In this document: positions 1-8,154 of the stretch, piece after piece
Layout of the letters: every line of letters starts with the position of its first letter
Position numbering within the stretch: position 1 is the stretch's first letter
DNA from: Fidelibacterota bacterium
GTDB taxonomy: Bacteria; Marinisomatota; Marinisomatia; Marinisomatales; UBA1611
Length of the DNA stretch: 64,000 bases
NCBI GenBank assembly: GCA_002722105.1
Contig: PBKF01000043.1
Span: 16,589 to 80,588, forward strand
Direction: 5' to 3'
Notes under the pieces: model-generated
Database searches by the model: none
Seen by the model: only the letters and a program-made list of their open reading frames with translations
Told to the model about the DNA's origin: nothing
Program-made: the position numbers and the translations under genes

Positions 1-1050
1 ACTGAAATGCTGGGCATTGTTCCTTCAAATGAACCAGTATCATGTTTAATTGTAAATGGATTTGATCGGACTGCAGGGACAAATAATACCTTTGATTTTA
101 TACGCCAGCATGGAAGTGCACTACATCATTCGGGATTCAATTTTAATTCGGCATCAAATGAAGCAGTTATAAACGGCGATGTCTCTTTGTCAAACTACAG
201 CTATGTAGACTGGATTTTAGGTGAAGAAGGAACAGCAACAAGTGCATTTACAAATGCAGAACAAAACCTGGTTAAATCATACTTGGAAAACGGCGGATTT
301 TTATTTGTATCTGGATCTGAAATCGGTTATGATTTATCCGGTCAGGGAAATAATACTGATCAGGAGTTTTACACAAACTATCTAAAAGCAAATTATATAT
401 CTGATGCTGCTGGCAGTAATGTTTATTCAGGGTTTGGAGTGAATAATTCAATCTTTGAAAATATCTCTGATATCACGTTTGATAATGGTTCAGAGGGCAC
501 TTATGATGTGGATTGGCCAGATGGTATTCATCCGGTAGGCGGTGCTATTGTTAATGCTAAATATGATGGTCTTAATTATGATAGCCGTGGAGGGATGGGA
601 ATAGAATATGTTGGTACATTTGGTTATAGTAACCAAAATGGTGGATTGGTGTATCTTGCGGTTGGATTTGAGACAATATATCCAGAAATTGTACGAAATG
701 AAATAATGAATGATATAATGCAATTATATGAATCACAACTGAGTTCTATAGTAAACTATCCATTACTTTCTCCATCCTTAATTTCTATCCACAAACTTTT
801 TCCAAATCCAACAAATACATCATTTACTATGATATTTTCTTCTACGCCAAATGAGCGAGTTTTCATTTCCATTCATGATATTCTTGGACGAACTATAAAA
901 CAAACAACATACCAACCAAACAATTTTAAATCATCCTTTACTTGGGATGGATTAGATCAATATGGGCAGTCTGTTTCTTCAGGGTTATTTATAGTCTCCA
1001 TAAGTAACGGCACTATAAAGAAATCTAAAAAAGTAACACTTTTAAAATGA
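1..1050 (+). CDS. Secreted surface protein with FlgD-like/type IX sorting C-domain (5' partial)
   Basis: The reading frame is open to the first base of the window, so the N-terminus is missing; the Met at base 7 is probably internal. The visible ~350 residues begin with a segment that I recognise from multidomain bacterial surface proteins where it follows amidase or golvesin-like domains (motifs VNGFDR, RQHGSAL, VDWILGEE, FVSGSEIGYDL, then FETIYPE). The last ~85 residues are a FlgD-like Ig domain introduced by LFPNPTN and ending KKVTLLK, the pattern of type IX (type A) sorting domains. It overlaps the downstream muramidase gene by 4 bases (ATGA), so the two are translationally coupled. A cell-wall amidase activity in the missing N-terminal part is plausible but not visible. 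Confidence 0.75.
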   Translation, partial: TEMLGIVPSNEPVSCLIVNGFDRTAGTNNTFDFIRQHGSALHHSGFNFNSASNEAVINGDVSLSNYSYVDWILGEEGTATSAFTNAEQNLVKSYLENGGFLFVSGSEIGYDLSGQGNNTDQEFYTNYLKANYISDAAGSNVYSGFGVNNSIFENISDITFDNGSEGTYDVDWPDGIHPVGGAIVNAKYDGLNYDSRGGMGIEYVGTFGYSNQNGGLVYLAVGFETIYPEIVRNEIMNDIMQLYESQLSSIVNYPLLSPSLISIHKLFPNPTNTSFTMIFSSTPNERVFISIHDILGRTIKQTTYQPNNFKSSFTWDGLDQYGQSVSSGLFIVSISNGTIKKSKKVTLLK

Positions 1051-2285
1051 TACATCGGATCACAGTTTTTATTTTCTTCAGTATGATTTTTTCCCAGACG
1101 AGTCATCCATCAATCCATCAGGAACAGATGGCGAAAGAAAAGCTTAAACCTAAAATCCCCATTCAGAAAATTAAAATCAGGACAGGGTTAGATGTTCTTC
1201 TTGATTCAAGACAGGATTTGATTCAAGGAAAATCAATTGCTTTAGTGACTAACCAATCAGGCATTGATAAAAATGGCATACCTAATTATAGGCGACTTAT
1301 GAACATTCAAGATCTTGAATTAAAAATTATTTTTTCTCCTGAACACGGTTTATTTGGTGAAGCAGGTGCTGGAGAAAAAGTAAATTACTCAAAGCAGAAT
1401 TCAAACTTACCTAGAGTAATTAGTTTATATGGTAAAACCCGCAAACCAACAGTGGAAATGCTTCAAGGGATTGATATCATTCTTTATGATATTCAAGATA
1501 TTGGTGCACGGTTTTATACTTATATCTCTACCTTAGGTTTGGTCATGGAAGCTGCAGGTCAACTGAAAATTCCAATCATAGTTTTAGATCGTCCTAATCC
1601 GATTCGCGGTGATATTATCCAAGGCCCTATTTTGGATTTGGATTACAAAACATTCGTAGGCTATTACCCAATTCCGATCCGGTATGGTGGAACAGTAGGC
1701 AAATTGGCACGAAAAATCATTGAAAATAAATGGATTTCTCCCTTACCAAGATTAGAAGTAATTGAAAATGAAGGCTGGAAACTAAACCTGTGGTATGATG
1801 AAACTGACCTTCCATGGGTAAAACCATCTCCCAATATTCCTGACTTGGAAACGGCTATCCTTTATCCTGGAATGTGTATCATAGAAGGAACAAACATCAG
1901 TGAAGGCAGGGGAACACAAAATCCTTTTAAGCAAATTGGTGCTCCATGGCTAAATGGAAAACTTTTATCTCAAAAATTAAATAATTTTAAATTACCGGGC
2001 GTTGTGTTCGCACCAGTTTCATTTACTCCTGTTTCAATACCTGGTATTTCAATCCATCCAAAGTTTCAAGATGAACAGTGTTACGGGGTAGAAATATTTA
2101 TAACTGATAGAAATAGTTTTAGCAGTGTAAAAACTGGAGTAATAACACTATTTACACTTTATTCAATGAATCCGGAAAAAGTAAAATTTCAGGAATTTCA
2201 TCTAAATCGATTATGGGGTAGCGATAAGTTGTATAAAGCACTATTAAATGAAATTCCGCTAATAGAATTTTTAGAGACCTTTTAG
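1047..2285 (+). CDS. namZ: Exo-beta-N-acetylmuramidase NamZ-like (DUF1343)
   Basis: DUF1343 (YbbC/NamZ) family; the characterised Bacillus enzyme releases MurNAc from the non-reducing end of peptidoglycan glycans. Family signatures are clear: LVTNQSGID near residue 66, FSPEHGLFGEAGAGE near 95, DIQDIGARFYTYIS near 148, VLDRPNP near 180 and EGTNISEGRGTQNPF near 281. The first ~17 residues (MIHRITVFIFFSMIFS) look like a signal peptide, so the enzyme is probably exported. At 412 residues it is normal length. The ATG overlaps the stop of the preceding surface protein, implying one transcript. It heads the wall-salvage functions that fill the next 30 kb: with GH3 NagZ enzymes it would split GlcNAc-MurNAc chains into monosaccharides. 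Confidence 0.9.
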   Translation: MIHRITVFIFFSMIFSQTSHPSIHQEQMAKEKLKPKIPIQKIKIRTGLDVLLDSRQDLIQGKSIALVTNQSGIDKNGIPNYRRLMNIQDLELKIIFSPEHGLFGEAGAGEKVNYSKQNSNLPRVISLYGKTRKPTVEMLQGIDIILYDIQDIGARFYTYISTLGLVMEAAGQLKIPIIVLDRPNPIRGDIIQGPILDLDYKTFVGYYPIPIRYGGTVGKLARKIIENKWISPLPRLEVIENEGWKLNLWYDETDLPWVKPSPNIPDLETAILYPGMCIIEGTNISEGRGTQNPFKQIGAPWLNGKLLSQKLNNFKLPGVVFAPVSFTPVSIPGISIHPKFQDEQCYGVEIFITDRNSFSSVKTGVITLFTLYSMNPEKVKFQEFHLNRLWGSDKLYKALLNEIPLIEFLETF

Positions 2286-2335
2286 CTTAATTTAAAATTA
2301 TCAATTTATCTATCAAACATAACCGAGTAATTCAA

Positions 2336-3610
2336 TTATTTAATCAAAATTAATTTAACTGTTTTTAAATCAAGATTACCCATGGGTCGAGCAAAATAAA
2401 TTCCATTACCAAGTCTTTGGCCTAGTATATTTTTACCATCCCAACTTAAACTTATTGATCCAGGCCCGATTTCTTTTTCCATGATTGAATCTACTTTTCT
2501 ACCTAACATGTCATAAATATCAATAATTATATTTTTGGTTTCTTTTAGTTCAAGGCTAAAAGTAACCTGATCTGTGAATGGATTTGGGAATGCTGCTTTT
2601 GAAAAATAAATTGGTGGTAACTCCATTGATTCTATATAATCTGCTATATCAATCCTTAGTATTGGTAATCTATACCAAACATTATCTCCAGGGCAGGAAG
2701 TCGTTCCAAAATAATCTCTGTGACCCAGTAAAACTGAAGGATTTTGTTGATACGCATCTGATAACCAACCGAATAAACGAATAATGGCATCTTTACTTTC
2801 ATCACTCATAACTTCAAAACAATTAGTTTCAGGAGGATGATAACAGCCTAATAAACAAACTCCAATATTCCCTGTATTTGCGCCACCAACATGTGCGCCA
2901 ATCACACTTTCAGGACGGCCTTGATAAATATTACCTGAGCGATCCACAAGAAAATGGTATCCAATATCATTCCAGCCACGTCCATTTTGATGAAAATCTT
3001 GAATCCAGAGGACCTGAGTTTTTCCATCCTCCAAATTATCTGCGCTACAACATGCAGCATGGTGGAGTGTTAACTTATCAATGTAAGGATGATTGCTATA
3101 TGAAAATTTTGGAGGTTGCGCACCCCACTCTTGGCGAGATACTATTACTGGTTTCGGGACATCACCAATCGTTGGAGTTAGAATTCTAGGATGGACTAAC
3201 GTGACTTCAGAATCAAGAATAAATCCGACGACCGACTTTACATTAATCCTAACTTTAGAAACTATTTTAAAAGAAAAATGATCAATATATTCATCATCTT
3301 CAGTCGTAAAAGTTGCAATAGTTAAACCAAGTAATTGATTTCTAAATATTTTTGCTTGAATTTTTTTTTGTATTCCAAAACTATTTAAAATAAAAAATTC
3401 TACATCAGAAATATCTTCCCCTTCAATTTCAATGGCACCACCTTCTAAGGATGAGAAACTTGGTGATGATTTACCCTCAGAAATAATGAAAGATAAACTG
3501 TCACGTACTATCAGTTCAGGGAAACGATCTAAGACTGGGCCTAAATCTCCGATTTGTGCAAAGGATGAGTTAAAAACAATAAGAAATTGAAAAGTGAGAA
3601 TCCGTTTCAA
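2336..3610 (-). CDS. Secreted N-acetylmuramoyl-L-alanine amidase (Amidase_2/PGRP) with type IX-like C-domain
   Basis: Zinc amidase that removes the peptide stem from MurNAc. An N-terminal signal peptide (~residues 1-18, ending SFAQ) is followed by a ~140-residue region of unknown function, then an Amidase_2/PGRP domain (~155-325). The domain shows SRQEWGAQPP, the first Zn-His in LTLHHAA, GWNDIGYHFLVDRSGNIYQGRP, the second Zn-His in LLGHRDY and the Cys ligand in TSCPGD. The final ~85 residues are a FlgD-like Ig/sorting domain (AFPNPFTD...VKLILIK). It lies 22 bases downstream of the PorV-like gene as the last gene of the TonB receptor operon, which fits a cell-surface or secreted amidase. It converges on namZ with only 50 bases between them and no obvious terminator. 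Confidence 0.92.
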   Translation of the reverse strand: MKRILTFQFLIVFNSSFAQIGDLGPVLDRFPELIVRDSLSFIISEGKSSPSFSSLEGGAIEIEGEDISDVEFFILNSFGIQKKIQAKIFRNQLLGLTIATFTTEDDEYIDHFSFKIVSKVRINVKSVVGFILDSEVTLVHPRILTPTIGDVPKPVIVSRQEWGAQPPKFSYSNHPYIDKLTLHHAACCSADNLEDGKTQVLWIQDFHQNGRGWNDIGYHFLVDRSGNIYQGRPESVIGAHVGGANTGNIGVCLLGCYHPPETNCFEVMSDESKDAIIRLFGWLSDAYQQNPSVLLGHRDYFGTTSCPGDNVWYRLPILRIDIADYIESMELPPIYFSKAAFPNPFTDQVTFSLELKETKNIIIDIYDMLGRKVDSIMEKEIGPGSISLSWDGKNILGQRLGNGIYFARPMGNLDLKTVKLILIK

Positions 3611-3632
3611 TTCAAATCTATAAAGGCAATTA

Positions 3633-4697
3633 TTAAAAATTAAATCCGATAGAAATTCTTTTCACATCTCCTAAAGGACCAAAATCTGCAAAGGAATAAT
3701 CAATCTTTAAAATTGTTGCAGTACGCCAAATTCTATAATTAACACCGGCACCAAACGTGGGGCCTTCGATTGATTTTTCCTTAAATAAAGAAGGGTAACC
3801 AGCACGAATAGACACAAGATTTCCAAATGTAGACTCTATTCCTATATTTAAGTACTCTGAGTTATCATTAGGATGCAAAGCATCAATACCATAGGATAAT
3901 CTTATATTCTGTTTATTAATTAATTCACCTGATAGCCCAACTCGGAAAATTAAAGGAATTGGAAATTGGTCTGTTTCCAGATTCGCATTAATAAATTCCA
4001 CATTACCCTGATTTAAAGGATCTGGATCTACACTGATTTTTTGATCTCTACCATCTAATTTCATTTTACCACCATAGTTACTGATTGATGCACCTAGTCT
4101 CATTCCATTAAAAGGCGTTTCAAATAGCGCTCCTAAATCCGCAGCATATGTACTAGCACTGGCATGCCAAATTGTTTGTTGAATATATTTTATATTTCCT
4201 CCTATACTGAATTTATCAGATAATTTTCTGGCAAAACATAGGTTAGCAGCCAAATCTCGCGCGCCCCAATATTCACCTGTACCTTCTGGCTCAGAAATTG
4301 TACGTACTTTATCCTCCGGAACCGAAAGATTTGTGACACTTAATCCTAATACACCAATTCTATGTATTGGAATCGAAAAAGCAAGATATTGGAGTCTTAT
4401 TCCTGCTAGCCATTCACCATCAACAAACATTGTTTCTAACCTGTTCAAGTTTGCAAGTCCTGCAGCATTCCAATACATAGAGCTTATATCACCATCCATC
4501 GCTGCAAAAGCACCACCCATCGCTGTTCCGCGAGCACCTATACCGACTTTTAAAAATTGTGCTGCAGTTGTCCCAGATTTTGTTATTGTTTGCGAACCAT
4601 TCAATTGGCCAAATAACCAACACAAATGGAACGCAATGAAAATCGATAACGCTACTATATTTTTCTTCCTAAAACTTTTTTGCATTTTTCTAATCAA
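3633..4697 (-). CDS. PorV/PorQ-like outer-membrane beta-barrel protein
   Basis: FadL/PorV-type barrel of the kind associated with type IX secretion in the FCB group. A signal-anchor-like N-terminus (~1-35) is followed by the hallmark AAQFLKVGIGARGTAMGGAFAAMDGDISSMYWNAAGLANL segment (split here by region, ~45-85), which is strongly conserved in PorV/UPF0164 proteins, then alternating amphipathic strands to a terminal aromatic residue (ISIGFNF). Length 354 residues is typical. It lies 10 bases after the 1144-residue sorted protein and 22 before the amidase, so it is cotranscribed with two sorting-domain cargo proteins. Known PorV shuttles type IX cargo to the attachment complex; whether this copy does so or is a dedicated paralogue is inference. 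A second Met four codons in could also be the start. Confidence 0.85.
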   Translation of the reverse strand: MIRKMQKSFRKKNIVALSIFIAFHLCWLFGQLNGSQTITKSGTTAAQFLKVGIGARGTAMGGAFAAMDGDISSMYWNAAGLANLNRLETMFVDGEWLAGIRLQYLAFSIPIHRIGVLGLSVTNLSVPEDKVRTISEPEGTGEYWGARDLAANLCFARKLSDKFSIGGNIKYIQQTIWHASASTYAADLGALFETPFNGMRLGASISNYGGKMKLDGRDQKISVDPDPLNQGNVEFINANLETDQFPIPLIFRVGLSGELINKQNIRLSYGIDALHPNDNSEYLNIGIESTFGNLVSIRAGYPSLFKEKSIEGPTFGAGVNYRIWRTATILKIDYSFADFGPLGDVKRISIGFNF

Positions 4698-4707
4698 AAA
4701 TTTTTTC

Positions 4708-7700
4708 TCATTTAATTACTGCAAATCGCCCGATTTTCTCCCCTAATTCTCCTGCATCAACATGAAAAATATACACCCCGTACGCGATTGGGAAATTATC
4801 ACTAGTTGTTAGATCCCAATATTCTTTACCATCATCAATTGTCGAATTGTGCACCAATGATTTTACCAGTTCACCTGTAATAGTATAAATCCGAATGGTA
4901 CATTTAGCAGGTAAATGGTTAAAATAAAGTCGACGAGGGCCTCTGTCTCTTGGATTTTGCCTATCTAGTCTTTCAAGTGCATTAGTCACAACATAAGGGT
5001 TAGGCACAACCGCGATTTTTTCTAAATCATTATTAAATTGATTTTCATCAATTCTCGATGCTGATGTAATAAATGTGAATAAATCATTAGTCGTAAATGG
5101 GCGAGATGTTGCAATATGGTAAATATCTCCATCAGTTGGAACAATAGGTGTATCTTCAGGTGGTTGTAAAAATTTTATCATCCATGTTGGTGAACTAAAA
5201 CCATCACCTTCAAATAAAACAATCTCATCATGACTGTCCCAAGTATCATTACTTTCATTGGGCTGCCTTTTTAATATTGCAAAACGTTGCTTTTCAGGAA
5301 TCATACCCATTGTTGTTTTATAAATCTCAAATGGAGTTAAAATTCCCGCAAAAGATCCTGTATCAATAATTGTTGATGAAAATCGAACTTCATAATCAGC
5401 AGGAAATGCAGTTCCTCCTTGAGAAAAAACTCCCACAACTGCAGCGTAATTTGTTGGACTATACAGATTCCATCCAGTTTTACTATCATCAATCTCTAAG
5501 GGTTCATCTTGTACAAATATCTTTAATCCATCAAAAACTGGATTGGATTCTTCATCATTAAGCATTTTACTATCTTTTATGGCAAAATGCGTATAGCTGA
5601 TCTGATATTGGATACCATTTTGTAAATTTCCCCCGGCGGTATCTGGTACGGCACGAATACGACCATAATCTGAATCTAATTCATAGTCTACACTATCAAT
5701 ATAGGTAACGGTACCGTCCATACTTTTCAAAGTAAAGGATTCTTTTAAAATATTCCTATATTTGAGGCCAATGAACTTCCCATAATTTGCAATAAATATT
5801 TCTTCAACAGGTTTTGTATCTTCAACTGAATATCGCGTTGGTGATTCTTTAAATGTAACGCGGAAGGTGTCACTGTCCTCAATTTTCATTGGATCAATGA
5901 TTTCAATTCTTACATTTCCTGTGCCTGTACCCTCTTGATGAAATATTCCTTCACTTGTCAAATTTCCTGCTGTATATCCTGCTGAAGGAACTCTAGGGAC
6001 AACTTGAGCTGTATTTATATCAAGAAATAATTCATTGGATTCCGGATTTAAAGTGATCAGTTTAGAGCATTCTGCTGGTGCAATCAGAAGACTATCATCT
6101 CCATGATCATAGGAAACCACAGTATAATAATAAACCTGTCCATTGATTACATTATTTGAATCTACAAAAGAATGTTGAATGCCTGTATTGCTTCCCAAAT
6201 TATATGGAATTCCATGACCAGTGTATGGAATACTGCTTAGGCCGCTGTAGTCATTTATCAGATCAAATTTGGCTGGTGCTCCTCCAACCTGCTCTAAAGG
6301 AGTAAACAAAAAATTAGATCCATAAGCATCGGTTATTGTTTGCTGATCTAAAAATTGGGGATCTGTACTTCTGTAAATAACATAGCCTTCAAAATCATTT
6401 TTATCTGAAATTGGATCTATAGAATACTCTGCAATATCATCCCAATATAAAGTGACTTTTTCATTACCGGGCACAGCTGTCAGATTCGGTTTTTCTGGTG
6501 GCTTAGCAAATTGATAATTCCTCTCATAAATACTTTGAGCTGTTAATGCATTAAGTGTTAGGTCTTCATAATTTTGACCAACTAGCAGAGCAATTGAAAA
6601 ACGACGAGCTTCTCCTGCAGGTAGATCAATAGGGCCTGAACTATAGATAAATATATAATCCCCCGCTGAATTTGCATTAGCTGAGTCAAATACCCCAGGA
6701 GTCAAAAAATTTTGGAAAACATAATTATCATTTGATATAGAATTATTCCCTCCAAAAGCAGGCGATGCAAACCCCGTTAAACCCATCATATCCGCTTCAT
6801 CTAAATCAGTCCATTCAAAATTTGGTTCGCCAGGCTCTCTAATATCGTATTGATCTCCAGCAGTGGGAATTCCATCTCCTTCTCCTCGATCACCAGTATT
6901 TTGTAAACCATCCACACCTACGTCATGTTTTTCAGGATCCCAATCTCCATCATTATCTATGCCGTCACTTCTACTTTCATCTATCATTCCATCCATGTCA
7001 TTATCTATACCATCGTAGGGTTCACCTGGACTTTCTAAAAATTTATATCCAAAATAACCGGGATCACGGCCTGAGACATCACTGTACCCATCTTCATCCC
7101 AGCAATAAACCATATTAATATCACGGTCAAAAAAAGATAAATCATCCTGCCAATTTGATGGCCCACCTATATGAGGGTCTCCCCACATACCAAAAATGAC
7201 TTCCTTTAAATCTTTTTCACTTTTATTTGTTACCTTATAGATTAAAAATATAATATCTTCTGCCATTGGGTTAGACCACTGATAATAGCGGGATTCTATT
7301 TCAATCCCTAAACCCTTACGTGAAGAATCATCTGGAAAAGGATAGTACTCAAATTCTTTATTTGTACGATCATCCACTACAAAAAAAGATTCCATATCAG
7401 AATTTGATGCTCCCTGACTTAGTGCACCCGGCCATTTATACTCTTTAAGTATTTCATTGTACCAACCATCTGGCCAACTGTCTGGTTTACCATCACCATC
7501 CCGGTCAAAATCATTAGATGTAGGAATATAATTGCTTTCGGAATCTGCATATGGCACATTTTCTGAATTAAATGCGAGTGGTTGCCAACCCCAGACTTCT
7601 TTCCCATCGGGCGAAACTTCCCCCCCTAATGAGACTAAACCATCACTAATAATTCTTGCCACCCAGACCGTATCTCCTTGATTATTGATAACCGGGTCTC

Positions 7701-8142
7701 CATTTTCATCGATTTTAACATATGCATCCAAATGACTTTCGGGTTCAACTTCAACTTCTGCACAAATAAAAGGTCCAAATTCGTAACCATAACCCAATCC
7801 TTCCCATACGATATCAGTAACTCTATTTCCTGGACTGGAGATGCTACCATAGTTCCAAATTTCAGACGTTATTTTGTTACCATTAAGTATGGCCTTCTGA
7901 CGCCTAAGAATTTGAGGGTCATTTTCCTCATTGATTTGTTTTAGAAGCATTCTATCTCGCAATTTATAATAATTCAAATATTGATGATCAGTCCAATCTT
8001 TATTTGGTACATTTTGTGAAATATTTTTCTTATCAAAAGGGAAAACAGCTAACAGAGGATATGAAAAAAGAGACCACAAACAAATAAAGTATAGAAGCTG
8101 AAATATTATTTTATAACTTACTATTTTCAATTTTATTACCAT
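4708..8142 (-). CDS. Large secreted protein with Asp-rich Ca-binding-like repeats and type IX-like C-domain
   Basis: A 1144-residue exported protein. The N-terminus has a hydrophobic signal segment (~12-32). The middle carries Asp/Gly-rich stretches resembling thrombospondin type-3 or dockerin-like calcium loops (GIDNDMDGMIDES, GIDNDGDWDPEKHD, around residues 375-405) and a fibronectin III-like part (~545-650, PEKPNLTAVPGNEKVTLYWDD). The C-terminus is a FlgD-like domain led by VVPNPYVV and ending IGRFAVIK. No catalytic motif is recognised. It is 12 bases downstream of the TonB-dependent receptor and 10 upstream of the PorV-like barrel. That order suggests a surface-exposed partner of the receptor, analogous in position but not in sequence to SusD. 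The substrate is unknown. Confidence 0.8.
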   Translation of the reverse strand: MVIKLKIVSYKIIFQLLYFICLWSLFSYPLLAVFPFDKKNISQNVPNKDWTDHQYLNYYKLRDRMLLKQINEENDPQILRRQKAILNGNKITSEIWNYGSISSPGNRVTDIVWEGLGYGYEFGPFICAEVEVEPESHLDAYVKIDENGDPVINNQGDTVWVARIISDGLVSLGGEVSPDGKEVWGWQPLAFNSENVPYADSESNYIPTSNDFDRDGDGKPDSWPDGWYNEILKEYKWPGALSQGASNSDMESFFVVDDRTNKEFEYYPFPDDSSRKGLGIEIESRYYQWSNPMAEDIIFLIYKVTNKSEKDLKEVIFGMWGDPHIGGPSNWQDDLSFFDRDINMVYCWDEDGYSDVSGRDPGYFGYKFLESPGEPYDGIDNDMDGMIDESRSDGIDNDGDWDPEKHDVGVDGLQNTGDRGEGDGIPTAGDQYDIREPGEPNFEWTDLDEADMMGLTGFASPAFGGNNSISNDNYVFQNFLTPGVFDSANANSAGDYIFIYSSGPIDLPAGEARRFSIALLVGQNYEDLTLNALTAQSIYERNYQFAKPPEKPNLTAVPGNEKVTLYWDDIAEYSIDPISDKNDFEGYVIYRSTDPQFLDQQTITDAYGSNFLFTPLEQVGGAPAKFDLINDYSGLSSIPYTGHGIPYNLGSNTGIQHSFVDSNNVINGQVYYYTVVSYDHGDDSLLIAPAECSKLITLNPESNELFLDINTAQVVPRVPSAGYTAGNLTSEGIFHQEGTGTGNVRIEIIDPMKIEDSDTFRVTFKESPTRYSVEDTKPVEEIFIANYGKFIGLKYRNILKESFTLKSMDGTVTYIDSVDYELDSDYGRIRAVPDTAGGNLQNGIQYQISYTHFAIKDSKMLNDEESNPVFDGLKIFVQDEPLEIDDSKTGWNLYSPTNYAAVVGVFSQGGTAFPADYEVRFSSTIIDTGSFAGILTPFEIYKTTMGMIPEKQRFAILKRQPNESNDTWDSHDEIVLFEGDGFSSPTWMIKFLQPPEDTPIVPTDGDIYHIATSRPFTTNDLFTFITSASRIDENQFNNDLEKIAVVPNPYVVTNALERLDRQNPRDRGPRRLYFNHLPAKCTIRIYTITGELVKSLVHNSTIDDGKEYWDLTTSDNFPIAYGVYIFHVDAGELGEKIGRFAVIK

Positions 8143-8154
8143 TAAGGATAAAGT

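Noticed and set aside
4333..4746. 137-codon plus-strand frame opposite the PorV-like gene
   Set aside because: It is antisense to a well-supported gene, has no ribosome site and its product shows no domain or signal.
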